Made by a program: the position numbers and the translations under genes
Notes under the pieces: generated by a model
What the model saw: only the letters and a program-made list of their open reading frames with translations
Database searches by the model: none
Told to the model about the DNA's origin: nothing
Part shown: in pieces, positions 56,283-64,000 of the stretch
Layout: each line of letters begins with the position of its first letter
How positions within the stretch are numbered: the first letter of the stretch is position 1
Assembly: GCF_017876775.1 (NCBI RefSeq)
Contig: NZ_JAGIOP010000001.1
Location: forward strand, 558,001-622,000
Source: Mycolicibacterium lutetiense
Lineage (GTDB): Bacteria > Actinomycetota > Actinomycetes > Mycobacteriales > Mycobacteriaceae
Length of the DNA: 64,000 nt
Direction of reading: 5' to 3'

Positions 56283-57905
56283 ATGTCTATTGTCTGTTCC
56301 CATTTGTCGTTCTCCTGGCCCGATGATGTCGCGCTGTTCTCGGACCTGTCGTTTTCCGTCGGCCCCGGCCGCACTGGGTTGGTGGCCCCCAACGGCGCCG
56401 GAAAGAGCACGCTGCTCAAACTGATCGCCGGAGAGTGTCGACCTGTATCGGGCTCGGTGACGGCCGACGACACTGTCGGCTATCTGCCCCAAAGTCTGCC
56501 GTTCACAGCCGATCTCACCGTCGCTGCAGTGTTGGGGGCGGCCCCGGTGCTCGATGCGCTGGCAGCCTTGGCTGCCGGTGATGCCAGCGAAGAGGTGTTC
56601 ACCACCATCGGCGATGACTGGGACGTCGAGGAACGCTCGCGGGCCCAGTTGGACCGGCTCGGCCTGGGCGAGCTGGCTCTGGATCGTCGGCTGGGCACCC
56701 TGTCCGGCGGGGAGGTGGTGTCCCTGGGGTTGGCGGCCCAACTGCTCAAGCGGCCCGGCGTGCTGCTGCTCGACGAGCCGACCAACAATCTGGACAGTGA
56801 GGCCCGGCGCCGGTTGTACGACGCGCTCGACAGCTACCCGGGCTGCCTGCTGCTGGTCAGCCATGACCGGGTGTTGCTGGACCGGATGGATCAGATCGCC
56901 GAACTGCACCGCGGCGAAATCATCTTCTACGGAGGTAATTTCACGGCCTACCAGGAGGCCGGCCGCGCAGCGCAAGAGGTGGCTGAGGGCAATATCCGCA
57001 ACGCCGAGCAACAGCTCAAGCGCGAGAAGCGGCAGATGCAGGAGGCGCGGGAGCGGGCCGCTCGACGCTCGTCGAACGCGGCGCGCAACGTCAAGGATGC
57101 CGGCCTGCCGAAGATCGTGGCAGGCAAGCTCAAACGCGATGCGCAGGAATCGGCGGCCCGCGCCGACGATGTGCACGCCAAGCGGGTCGATGACGCGCGC
57201 AATCGGCTCGACGAAGCCGAGCGAATGTTGCGTGATGACAAAGTGATTGCGCTGGACCTTCCCGACACCGTGGTGCCTGCCGGGCGCACGGTGTTCACCG
57301 GAGAAGGATTGCAGGTCAGCCGTGGTGGGCAGAAATTCTTCGCCGACAACGGTATCGATCTATCTGTCCGAGGTCCGGAGCGCATCGCCCTGGTCGGTCC
57401 CAACGGGGCGGGCAAGTCGACGCTGCTGCGGATCGTCGACGGCACGCTGGAACCCGACTCGGGGACGGTGCAACGGGCCGACGGCCGCATCGCCGCCCTG
57501 TCGCAGCGGCTGGATCTACTGGTCGAGGACCGCACGGTGGCCGAGAGTCTGGCCGCCGCCGCCCCGAGCCTGTCGCACACCCGGCGTATGCATCTGTTGG
57601 CGCAGTTCCTGTTTCGCGGCGACCGCATCCACCTGCCTGTCGCGGCGTTATCGGGCGGGGAGCGACTGCGCGCGACGCTGGCCTGCGTGCTCTACGCCGA
57701 ACCCGCACCCCAACTACTGCTGTTGGACGAGCCGACCAACAACCTCGACCTGGTCAGCGTCGGGCAACTGGAGTCTGCGCTGAACGCCTACCAGGGTGCG
57801 TTTGTGGTGGTCAGTCACGACGAACGGTTCCTGGCGGCCATCGGTATCGACCGGTGGCTACGACTGGACGGCGGAGAACTGAAAGTTACTGGCGCCGCGG
57901 GTTGA
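56283..57905 (+). CDS. ABC-F ribosome-protection-type ATPase
   Basis: A 540-residue protein with two ATPase domains and no membrane segment. Walker A motifs are VAPNGAGKSTLLKL and VGPNGAGKSTLLRI; LSGGE occurs in both halves; both Walker B motifs end LLLDEPTNNLD. A long basic helical linker (about residues 230-320) joins them. Antibiotic-resistance ABC-F proteins use this linker to dislodge drugs from the ribosome. Relatives in mycobacteria are Rv1473 and, by remembered position near dapE, MSMEG_5102, reported as WhiB7-controlled. The 3' end overlaps the convergent gene by 20 bases. Confidence 0.92.
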   Translation: MSIVCSHLSFSWPDDVALFSDLSFSVGPGRTGLVAPNGAGKSTLLKLIAGECRPVSGSVTADDTVGYLPQSLPFTADLTVAAVLGAAPVLDALAALAAGDASEEVFTTIGDDWDVEERSRAQLDRLGLGELALDRRLGTLSGGEVVSLGLAAQLLKRPGVLLLDEPTNNLDSEARRRLYDALDSYPGCLLLVSHDRVLLDRMDQIAELHRGEIIFYGGNFTAYQEAGRAAQEVAEGNIRNAEQQLKREKRQMQEARERAARRSSNAARNVKDAGLPKIVAGKLKRDAQESAARADDVHAKRVDDARNRLDEAERMLRDDKVIALDLPDTVVPAGRTVFTGEGLQVSRGGQKFFADNGIDLSVRGPERIALVGPNGAGKSTLLRIVDGTLEPDSGTVQRADGRIAALSQRLDLLVEDRTVAESLAAAAPSLSHTRRMHLLAQFLFRGDRIHLPVAALSGGERLRATLACVLYAEPAPQLLLLDEPTNNLDLVSVGQLESALNAYQGAFVVVSHDERFLAAIGIDRWLRLDGGELKVTGAAG

Positions 57906-58704
57906 TGTTGTGGACCTGGGTGGGTACCGGGCCGGCGCCGTTGCCGTTCTCGGACATCACACCGGCTGTGGCACGATCTCCGAGTTGTTCGGTGTGCGCA
58001 GCCGACTGAATTCCGGCCCCCGCCTCGGTGTCACCCTTGTTGTCGTCGTTGCTTTCGTCCTTGTCACCGTCAGAGCCGTCTTTGCCGCTCTCCACGTCGG
58101 AGGCCAGGACGGCCTCCTCGGCGCCCGCGCCACCGGCGTCGGCCATCATGGCGGTCGCGTCGGCGCCCCCTCCGGCCGCCTGGGTGGCGGCTTCGACAAT
58201 GCCCTGCACACCCTGCATGACTTGCTGCGGTACCTGTGTCATGGCCTGGGTGAGACCCTGCAACGGCTGGGTGATCGACTGCGCCATCTGTCCGGCCATC
58301 TGGCTGAACTGGCCCATCATCTGGCCCGCACTATCGGCACCGCCCGCCCCTGTGGCATTGGCGCCGCCGCCCGCCGACGACGCGCTGGTTCCACCGAGCG
58401 CATCGGCCTGGGCCTTGAGCCGCTCGCCGGCAGCCGCGTCCCCGCGCGCATACGCCTGGGAGGCCTGACCGAGCAGTTCGGCCATCCTGCCGGCGGCAAC
58501 CTGGGTGGCGCCCAAGGCCCCCTCACGGGCGGACGACGCCCCGGTGAACGCGTTCTGCATCGGGAATCCGATGGCACCGTGGCTGGAGGTGAGGTCGGAT
58601 GGACCGGCGAATGAACTCTTGAAGCTGTTGATGTCACCGCTGACTCCGCCGACGATGCCTTGCAGGCCGGTGATCGCGTCGGTGTTGGCGACGAGCTGGT
58701 TCAT
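57886..58704 (-). CDS. EspC-like type VII secretion substrate
   Basis: A 272-residue protein. The N-terminal 90 residues are helical and end with Tyr85-x3-Asp89 (YARGD), the YxxxD/E signal of type VII substrates. The rest is Gly/Ala/Met/Gln-rich (GQFSQMAGQMAQSI, QVPQQVMQGVQGIV) and then acidic (GKDGSDGDKDESNDDNKGD). It lacks a signal peptide, which fits ESX export. It follows an LppA-like lipoprotein gene by 87 bases. Function unknown; assignment is by N-terminal pattern only. Confidence 0.72.
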   Translation of the reverse strand: MNQLVANTDAITGLQGIVGGVSGDINSFKSSFAGPSDLTSSHGAIGFPMQNAFTGASSAREGALGATQVAAGRMAELLGQASQAYARGDAAAGERLKAQADALGGTSASSAGGGANATGAGGADSAGQMMGQFSQMAGQMAQSITQPLQGLTQAMTQVPQQVMQGVQGIVEAATQAAGGGADATAMMADAGGAGAEEAVLASDVESGKDGSDGDKDESNDDNKGDTEAGAGIQSAAHTEQLGDRATAGVMSENGNGAGPVPTQVHNINPRRQ

Positions 58705-58791
58705 CGGGCCCCCTGGAATCGTGCGGTCTGACTGACAATTCTACTGGTGGCGTGGGTGGGTGCCAGACGGAAGATTGGCGGCTGCGTCGGT

Positions 58792-59409
58792 TTATTCAGG
58801 CGGTAGTTGGCCGGGCGGCAGGTCGATCACGCTTTGCAGCAGGAAGCAGTCTCCGGTGATAGTGAGCGTCGCGAATTTCATTTGGCCGAGGTTGAACTTG
58901 TAGCCGTTGCCTTGCACGTCGAAGTCACGCTTGGCGGGGTCGTTGAACAGCGACGAGTCTCCGGTGGCACCGTATTGGGCGGCCTCTTGACGGACGATGT
59001 CGTTGGCGGTGGCGAATTCCTGTTCGCTGAACGTTCTCCCGAATATGACCGAGTCGGTCAAGGGTCGCCGGGCGATATTCATGGTGAGTTTTTCACACCC
59101 TTCACCACCCCTCCGCGCTTCCTGCCCGTATGGGTCGTCGCTGAATTTCCAGGTCTGACCTGGAATGGTGGCGGCGATGCGCTCCGCGATAGTTGTCGCG
59201 GTGGCGTTGAGGCGTTGGCGGGCATCTTCGTAGGAACCCTTGGCGCGCATGCTGTCGATGAGTTCGACGGCCTCCTCGCCCTTCAGGGTCTTGGATTCGT
59301 AGGGATTTTCAGTCAAGGAACAACCTCCTGTCACCATCGCGGTACACACCAGAAACGTGAGGGCGCGCATGCGGCGCCGTGCGCGTCGAGTTCGCCGTTG
59401 GATCACCAT
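58792..59409 (-). CDS. LppA-like lipoprotein
   Basis: A 205-residue lipoprotein with a basic N-terminus, hydrophobic segment and lipobox VTGGC (Cys30). The rest reads as the LppA/LppB family of mycobacteria (SLTENPYESKTLKGEEAVEL, then PGQTWKFSDDPYGQEARRGG and later DCFLLQSVIDLP). It has a Cys pair near 104 and 188. M. tuberculosis lppA and lppB lie beside Rv2542, a gene I recall as similar to the hydrolase encoded upstream here. It overlaps that gene by seven bases. Confidence 0.8.
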   Translation of the reverse strand: MVIQRRTRRARRRMRALTFLVCTAMVTGGCSLTENPYESKTLKGEEAVELIDSMRAKGSYEDARQRLNATATTIAERIAATIPGQTWKFSDDPYGQEARRGGEGCEKLTMNIARRPLTDSVIFGRTFSEQEFATANDIVRQEAAQYGATGDSSLFNDPAKRDFDVQGNGYKFNLGQMKFATLTITGDCFLLQSVIDLPPGQLPPE

Positions 59410-60989
59410 GTCAAGCGTCCTGTAGGGGGAGTTGCCTTGACTGTTAGGTCCGGGCGGTCCAGCAGTATCGCCGCGAGGTTGTAACCGGTCATTCGATCTC
59501 CTGCGTTCTGGGGATACTCGGAGTGTCCGGAAGCCCCGCCCTTGGATTCGTAGTTTGGGATCGGCGTGTCCCCGGCAGCGGTCTGCAAGTGCTCGAACCG
59601 GTACCGAAGTTCTCCGTTACCTTCTCGGATGACGTCGTTGGGGTCGGACCCCCACCCGTGCACCGGAGCCAGTGCACCGATGGTGTTGATCGGGTCGTCT
59701 GGTGCAGACATCACGAAAAAGTTGTCGTCGTTCATTCCGAGTTCTGCCGGGGTATCGGCCTGGAAACCGGGCGAACCGTAGAGGACAGCGTTGTCCAGGT
59801 ACTGGCTCGCGCCATCGTGCATGGCTATGCCCGATGTCAACGAGCCGTAGGAGTGTCCGAACAGGGCGGTGGTCTGGCCCGGATTGTGTGAGGCGGCGTC
59901 CAACTGGCCCAGGAATGACGTCAGCTTCGGCGCTCCTGCCTGGGCGAGATCGTCACTGAGCATCGATGTCTGGCCGAGGTTGAGCGGGGGCTGGTAGCCG
60001 ACCCATGCCACGGTCGCAATGTTCTGGCTTTCGCCCACCTTCTCAGCGATCCCCATGGCTTCGGTGCGTAGGTCGCGGGCCTCGCGGGTCATGCCTGCAA
60101 CGGCGTCGCGAGTTGTGCTTCCTACTCCAGGGACGGTCACCGACACATGGTCCGCCTTGAACGGGTCTCCGACCGACGTGGCCGCGGGGATCATCTGCGA
60201 GGGGTCGGAGGGCTTTTCCAGGTAGATCAGGTGTGAGCCCTCTACCGTCAGGGCTTCCTTGATGGCGGCGATGTCGGCAAGCCGATCGGTCTTTATCTGA
60301 CCATCGGGGAGCTGCTCGTATTCGGCTCGCATCTCGGCCAGCAGGGCCTGGTTCGCGTGGTCGATCGTCTCGATGTCACCCGACGACATATCTGTCTTGG
60401 TCCCGTCGCCGCCTTCCTCCTTGTCCTCTTCGGCGCCGAGCATGTGGGTGTCGCCCTTGTCCTCCTTGTCGCCGCCCGGTCCGAGCTTCTGGTTCTGCAG
60501 TTCGTCGTACTGGTTCTTGATATCGGTGACGCGGAAGCCGATCTTGAGCATGTCCCCGTTGGCGGTGCTGACGGTGTTGTTGACCTGGGTGATGCCTTCC
60601 TTGGCGATCGGGATCAGGCTGTTCTCACGGGCTTGGGCACTGAGTGATTTGGGGAGTGAGTCGACGGCGCTGTCGACCCAGGACTTCGTGGTGTCGAGCT
60701 GAGTGCGTCCGTTGGTGACGATGTTGGCCGCGTTCGTGATTTCGGCGGCCATCTTCCTGTCGAGCGCCGCAAGCTTCTCGTATACGGCGGCGTGCTCTTT
60801 GTTGGCAGCGGCGTATGCCTGTGACCCCGGACCCTGCCACCGGTCGTCAGGCAGAGCCGAGTCGACCATGCCCTTCATCTTCAGCAGCTGAGAGCTGCCG
60901 TCATGCTGAGAGCCATCAGTGGGGGTACCGACGCCGAAGGTTGCCCGTGCCTTGTTCCACGTTGAGTAGAACCCGTCAAGCGCACTCAC
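59403..60989 (-). CDS. Alpha/beta hydrolase (DUF1023) with N-terminal WxG domain
   Basis: A 528-residue protein. The N-terminal 160 residues are helical with a WxG turn (Trp51-x-Gly53) and no signal peptide, resembling WXG100/EspB-type T7SS substrates. A charged linker (170-205) leads to a DUF1023 hydrolase with nucleophile Ser380 in GHSYGS, then SAPDDPIN and GHSEYP, where the acid and His would lie. It is likely exported or at the envelope, with esterase- or amidase-type chemistry. It starts with GTG overlapping the STAND gene stop (GTGA). Confidence 0.8.
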   Translation of the reverse strand: MSALDGFYSTWNKARATFGVGTPTDGSQHDGSSQLLKMKGMVDSALPDDRWQGPGSQAYAAANKEHAAVYEKLAALDRKMAAEITNAANIVTNGRTQLDTTKSWVDSAVDSLPKSLSAQARENSLIPIAKEGITQVNNTVSTANGDMLKIGFRVTDIKNQYDELQNQKLGPGGDKEDKGDTHMLGAEEDKEEGGDGTKTDMSSGDIETIDHANQALLAEMRAEYEQLPDGQIKTDRLADIAAIKEALTVEGSHLIYLEKPSDPSQMIPAATSVGDPFKADHVSVTVPGVGSTTRDAVAGMTREARDLRTEAMGIAEKVGESQNIATVAWVGYQPPLNLGQTSMLSDDLAQAGAPKLTSFLGQLDAASHNPGQTTALFGHSYGSLTSGIAMHDGASQYLDNAVLYGSPGFQADTPAELGMNDDNFFVMSAPDDPINTIGALAPVHGWGSDPNDVIREGNGELRYRFEHLQTAAGDTPIPNYESKGGASGHSEYPQNAGDRMTGYNLAAILLDRPDLTVKATPPTGRLTW

Positions 60990-63058
60990 GTAGTGGCCTG
61001 GCGTTCCGCGTCCCCGGCCGCCGCGAGCATCCCGACCTCGCGGTACCGAGCCGAGACGTCTTGCAACGCCTCACTATCCCCAGCCGTCAACGCACGGGCA
61101 TGGTCGGCCGTCAGCTGCCCGAACACGCAGTCCAGATTCACCCTGGCCAGCACATCGACGGCGCGGGTATCACCCAACCGGACGCCGTCGTGCACGGCCC
61201 GGAGCATCACCGCCGATTGTTCCCCGCGTTCGGCGGCCTTGGCGGCCTCGCGGGCCGCGGTCACCGCGCCTACCGAATCCTTGCGGGCAAAGCACGTCCA
61301 GGCCCGGGCCAGGGCCAACTCCGGAGCGAACAGCATCGACTTGAGACCGTGCCGGGATTCCGCACGTGACAATGCTTTTCCGGCTTCGACCGGCATGCTC
61401 CGCTGCCCGAGCGCCTGGGCCAACAGCATCCAGGCCAGCGGTCCCCAGGAGTACCCGGTGGGTGCCAACGCGGCAGTTGCCTTGCGTAACAAGGAAACTG
61501 ACGCATCGAACTGACCGCGCACCAGTAAGATGTCGGCTATCAACACCTCGCCGACAGCGCGGCCGGGCTGCAATAGTTGGGTGAAATCGGTGATCCGCTG
61601 GGCCAGCTCCTCAGCGCGGTCCAGTTCGCCGGTCATCAGGAGCGCCGTGGTTTGGCCGAACCCGCTGGTGAACCGCAACAGGCCGGGATGTCCGGCCGCC
61701 ACCGCACGCTGCGCCATCGTTTCCACCCGATCGAAGGCGCCGAGGCGCGCGCAACTCAGCGCCGCCGTCGACCCCGCCCAGCCGACCGCGGTGTCATCGG
61801 CCGCGGGGGAGGCCAGCACCTCCAGTGCCAGTCCCAAAGCCCGTTGTGGAGCACCGGCATTCATCGCAAAGGTTGCTGCCAGGGCATCGAGTGTGGTCTG
61901 TGCCCTGGGAGTTGATACCCGTCGGCGGGTGGCCTTCAGGAAGGCCGTGGCGCGTTCAGGTTCTGACAGCATCCAGAACTGGTTGGCCGCCTGCGGCAGC
62001 GCCCACGCCATCAGTTGGTCCTCGGGCAGGCCGGCCGGATCGATCTGTCCCAGCACGGCATCGGCCTCACGGCCGCGGCCCTGCCAGGCCAACGCGTACG
62101 CCAGGGTCAGCAGACCCGTGAAACCGGCACCGGCTGCTGTCGCGGCCCGTGCGAGCCGTTCGCTCAATTCCAGGTCGCCCAACCGCAGTGCCTCGCCGGC
62201 CGCGCCGACGAGTTCGTCGACCGGCAGGGACACGTCGCTGTCGAGGGCCAGCACCGCCACCCGAAGCCGGTCCACCACGCCGGGTCTCGGCGCCGTCGAC
62301 AACCGCTCGACCACGGTGTTGCGCAACCGGCGCAGGCCGGGCCCGCCGATGGTCGCCCGCATCGCGCTCAAGAACAGTGGATGCACACAGTGCACCATGT
62401 CGTCGTCGACGCGAACCACACCGCTGTGTTGTGCCGCCGCCACGGCATCGGTGCCGGTCAGTGCTGTCAGATCGGCCAGTGGCAGCGGATCGTGCACGGC
62501 CAGCTGTCGCAAGACAAGGGCCACGTCGTCGGGCAGGTCGGCGAGAAACGTGTCGACCTGATCGGCCAGCCTGGCGTCATCGTGGCCCGGTGGTGACATC
62601 TCGACCCGGTTCACCAGCCGTTCACCCCACAACGCCGCGACATCATCGGGCGCCCCCGCGGATGCGGTCACGATGAGTTTGGCCGCGCCGCTCACGGCGA
62701 GTTGGTACACGAGCGCCGCCGACAACCGGTCCAGCAGGTGCGCGTCATCGACGACCACCAACAACTCGGATCCGAGTTCCTCACGCGCCGCACGCATCAC
62801 GTCGGCGGTCTTGCCTTCGGCCGGAATGGCGATCAGGTGCGCGACCGCGGCAAAGGGGACTGCCGCAGCCGACACGGTGCCGGTGATCCACAGGACGCGA
62901 CGGAAATCCGATGCGATGTGTTCGGCCGCAGTCCGGGCCACTGAGGATTTGCCGACCCCGGCGGGACCCAGTAGTGCTGCGCCGCAACGGTCGTACAGGC
63001 CCACCTCCAGGCGGTCGAGCACACGGTCGCGCGGTGCGATCACCCAGTCGACAGCCAT
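60986..63058 (-). CDS. STAND-type ATPase with TPR-like repeats, no HTH
   Basis: A 690-residue protein. Walker A is GPAGVGKSS (residues 31-39) and Walker B is LLVVVDDAHLL (99-109); an AAA/STAND domain to about residue 260 is followed by helical TPR-like repeats to the end. LuxR-type LAL regulators share this plan but end in a DNA-binding HTH; here the protein stops with AGDAERQATT and has none. It is translationally coupled to the DUF1023 hydrolase, so it may sense a signal and act through protein contact rather than on DNA. Alternatively the HTH was lost. Confidence 0.78.
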   Translation of the reverse strand: MAVDWVIAPRDRVLDRLEVGLYDRCGAALLGPAGVGKSSVARTAAEHIASDFRRVLWITGTVSAAAVPFAAVAHLIAIPAEGKTADVMRAAREELGSELLVVVDDAHLLDRLSAALVYQLAVSGAAKLIVTASAGAPDDVAALWGERLVNRVEMSPPGHDDARLADQVDTFLADLPDDVALVLRQLAVHDPLPLADLTALTGTDAVAAAQHSGVVRVDDDMVHCVHPLFLSAMRATIGGPGLRRLRNTVVERLSTAPRPGVVDRLRVAVLALDSDVSLPVDELVGAAGEALRLGDLELSERLARAATAAGAGFTGLLTLAYALAWQGRGREADAVLGQIDPAGLPEDQLMAWALPQAANQFWMLSEPERATAFLKATRRRVSTPRAQTTLDALAATFAMNAGAPQRALGLALEVLASPAADDTAVGWAGSTAALSCARLGAFDRVETMAQRAVAAGHPGLLRFTSGFGQTTALLMTGELDRAEELAQRITDFTQLLQPGRAVGEVLIADILLVRGQFDASVSLLRKATAALAPTGYSWGPLAWMLLAQALGQRSMPVEAGKALSRAESRHGLKSMLFAPELALARAWTCFARKDSVGAVTAAREAAKAAERGEQSAVMLRAVHDGVRLGDTRAVDVLARVNLDCVFGQLTADHARALTAGDSEALQDVSARYREVGMLAAAGDAERQATT

Positions 63059-63077
63059 CCACCGAATCCTATGGTGG

Positions 63078-63467
63078 TCAGTCGCCTTTCAATGCCGAAT
63101 CGACATCCGGGTACGCCGAGATCGCGTCCTCCATACCGCATTCAACGATGATTCGCCGAATGCTCGACTGCGCTATGACGAGCCGCACGGTGACTCGTTG
63201 CTGACGGCTGTCGACGGACTGCTTGGCCAGGGCGACCAGCGCCCCGCAGCTCATGAAATCCAGGGACCGGCCGTCGACGACGATCGTCGAGTCCTCGGGA
63301 GCGGTCGCGGCCGACTCGACGAGCATGCGCTGCCAGGCGGATTCGTTGTGGGCATCGACCTGGCCGAAGGCCTGAACGATGAGGCCTTCGGGTGCTGTCC
63401 GAGCCGTCCAGTGCAGCTCGTGATCCTGCCGGTGTGATTCCACTGTGCAACCGAGCATAACCGGCAT
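63078..63467 (-). CDS. STAS-domain protein (anti-anti-sigma type)
   Basis: A 129-residue protein with a STAS domain: LIVQAFGQVDAHNESAWQRM and IVVDGRSLDFMSCGALVALA, where a Ser corresponds to the phosphorylation site of SpoIIAA-type antagonists (DFMSCG). It would bind an anti-sigma kinase. It lies 19 bases from the STAND gene. A TetR-type palindrome sits two bases before its ATG. Confidence 0.85.
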   Translation of the reverse strand: MPVMLGCTVESHRQDHELHWTARTAPEGLIVQAFGQVDAHNESAWQRMLVESAATAPEDSTIVVDGRSLDFMSCGALVALAKQSVDSRQQRVTVRLVIAQSSIRRIIVECGMEDAISAYPDVDSALKGD

Positions 63468-63468
63468 G

Positions 63469-63483
63469 GTTTACGTTGTAAAC
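63469..63483. promoter_or_regulatory. TetR-type operator GTTTAC-N3-GTAAAC
   Basis: GTTTACGTTGTAAAC is an inverted repeat with a three-base centre, the usual shape of TetR operators. It lies between the TetR gene end and the STAS gene start. Confidence 0.55.
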
Positions 63484-63491
63484 AGGCCTGC

Positions 63492-64000
63492 TCAGTGCCT
63501 GTTCAGCCAGGTTTCCATGCGGTCGAGCAAGGCCTCCAACGCTTCCTCGAACTCGTCGGTGCTGTGATCCTCGGCCAGCATCGGTTGCAACCGTCGCAGG
63601 TTCGGGTAGTCGGCCAGCGACGTATCGGGCCGTGGCTCGTCGTCGAGAGCTGCCTCCTCCGGGCTGAGCCTGACCCCGTGTGCCGACACTTCGAGCAGCA
63701 ACTGTCCCACCAGGAAAGTGGTGTAAGTCCGGTAGGCAGCCACGGCCGCGTCATCGTCGAACCCGTAAGCGATCAGCGTCTCCAGGAAGGTCTCCATCCA
63801 GCGCAGGCTGCGCAGCGGCGGCCGCACCCAGGGGGCCTCCGGCGCCTCGGTCGCCACCAGAGGGAACACCTCGGGATGATCAAGGGCGATCTGCCGCACG
63901 CCATGACCCAGCCGCAGCAGGAAGTCCTGCCATCCGTCCTCCTGCCGGCGCGCGGCGAGCTGATCGGCGTAAAGGCGGTCCACGATGTGGTTGACCACGC
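63492..64000 (-). CDS. TetR-family regulator, C-terminal part
   Basis: The C-terminal 169 residues of a TetR regulator; the N-terminal HTH lies beyond the right edge. The fragment begins VNHIVDRLYADQL, which directly follows the HTH in TetR proteins, and continues with helices such as GWQDFLLRLGHGVRQIALDH and YRTYTTFLVGQLLLEVSAHG (TetR_C-like). The ligand is unknown. The palindrome directly after its stop codon may be its own operator. Confidence 0.8.
   Translation of the reverse strand, partial: VVNHIVDRLYADQLAARRQEDGWQDFLLRLGHGVRQIALDHPEVFPLVATEAPEAPWVRPPLRSLRWMETFLETLIAYGFDDDAAVAAYRTYTTFLVGQLLLEVSAHGVRLSPEEAALDDEPRPDTSLADYPNLRRLQPMLAEDHSTDEFEEALEALLDRMETWLNRH

Overview
This window is a stretch of chromosome from a mycobacterium, most likely a fast-growing, Mycolicibacterium-type species. 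The GC content is high. It carries genes for mycothiol (mshB), coenzyme F420 (fbiC) and phosphatidylinositol mannosides (pimE, lpqW), plus WS/DGAT, DUF732 and type VII secretion-type proteins. From memory, the gene order follows M. tuberculosis Rv1156 to Rv1202 closely: HhH protein, two Ala/Pro-rich secreted proteins, pimE, phhB, mutT2, narGHJI, typA, lpqW, mshB, Rv1171-like, fbiC, fadH, fdxC, dapC, pruC/pruA/pruB, fadD36, dapD, dapE. I recognised no tRNA, rRNA, CRISPR array, insertion sequence or prophage.

Layout. 1-1506: end of an acetate/solute symporter with its DUF485 partner, and a DUF732 secreted protein. 1605-6371: HhH repair protein, two Ala/Pro-rich secreted proteins, pimE, and divergent phhB/mutT2 around a perfect 20-bp palindrome. 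6541-14492: narK-narGHJI nitrate respiration operon. 14567-16395: a WS/DGAT and PNPOx-like pair behind a DosR-type box. 16946-27573: typA, lpqW and mshB, interleaved with three long secreted proteins on the minus strand. Two of these sit where M. tuberculosis has PPE17/PE11 and PE12. 27776-31050: fbiC and a YceI protein. 31090-37563: a redox/NO island with a solitary cytochrome oxidase subunit I, an FdxA-type ferredoxin, a Cys-containing winged-helix regulator, and an operon of quinol NO reductase, a zinc-ribbon membrane protein and a slipin. 37697-41448: fadH, fdxC, dapC. 41522-49195: a NarL-type two-component system, a carotenoid oxygenase and the proline catabolism locus with its PucR activator. 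49205-53633: a 2OG oxygenase behind a MerR-type promoter, a DUF309-NUDIX fusion, fadD36, a VOC protein, a tiny secreted protein and a 33-residue metallothionein-like gene. 53712-57905: dapD, dapE, an S4 protein and an ABC-F protein with a WhiB7-like promoter and a structured leader. 57886-64000: a cassette with an EspC-like protein, an LppA lipoprotein, a WxG-bearing alpha/beta hydrolase, a STAND ATPase without HTH, a STAS protein and the end of a TetR regulator.

How the parts work together. Nitrate reduction to nitrite (nar) and NO reduction (nor) lie about 20 kb apart. Their promoter regions share a TTTC-N3-GAAA inverted repeat, which suggests common control. PimE and LpqW act at the same branch point between PIM and LM/LAM synthesis. 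dapC, dapD and dapE supply three steps of diaminopimelate synthesis. Several genes show an extended -10 (TANNNT) 6-8 bases before the start codon, the usual arrangement of leaderless mycobacterial mRNAs. The least familiar content is the metallothionein-like gene, the 58-63 kb cassette, the three secreted proteins and the ctaD-fdx-regulator locus. All identifications rest on reading the sequence and remembered family features; no database search was run.
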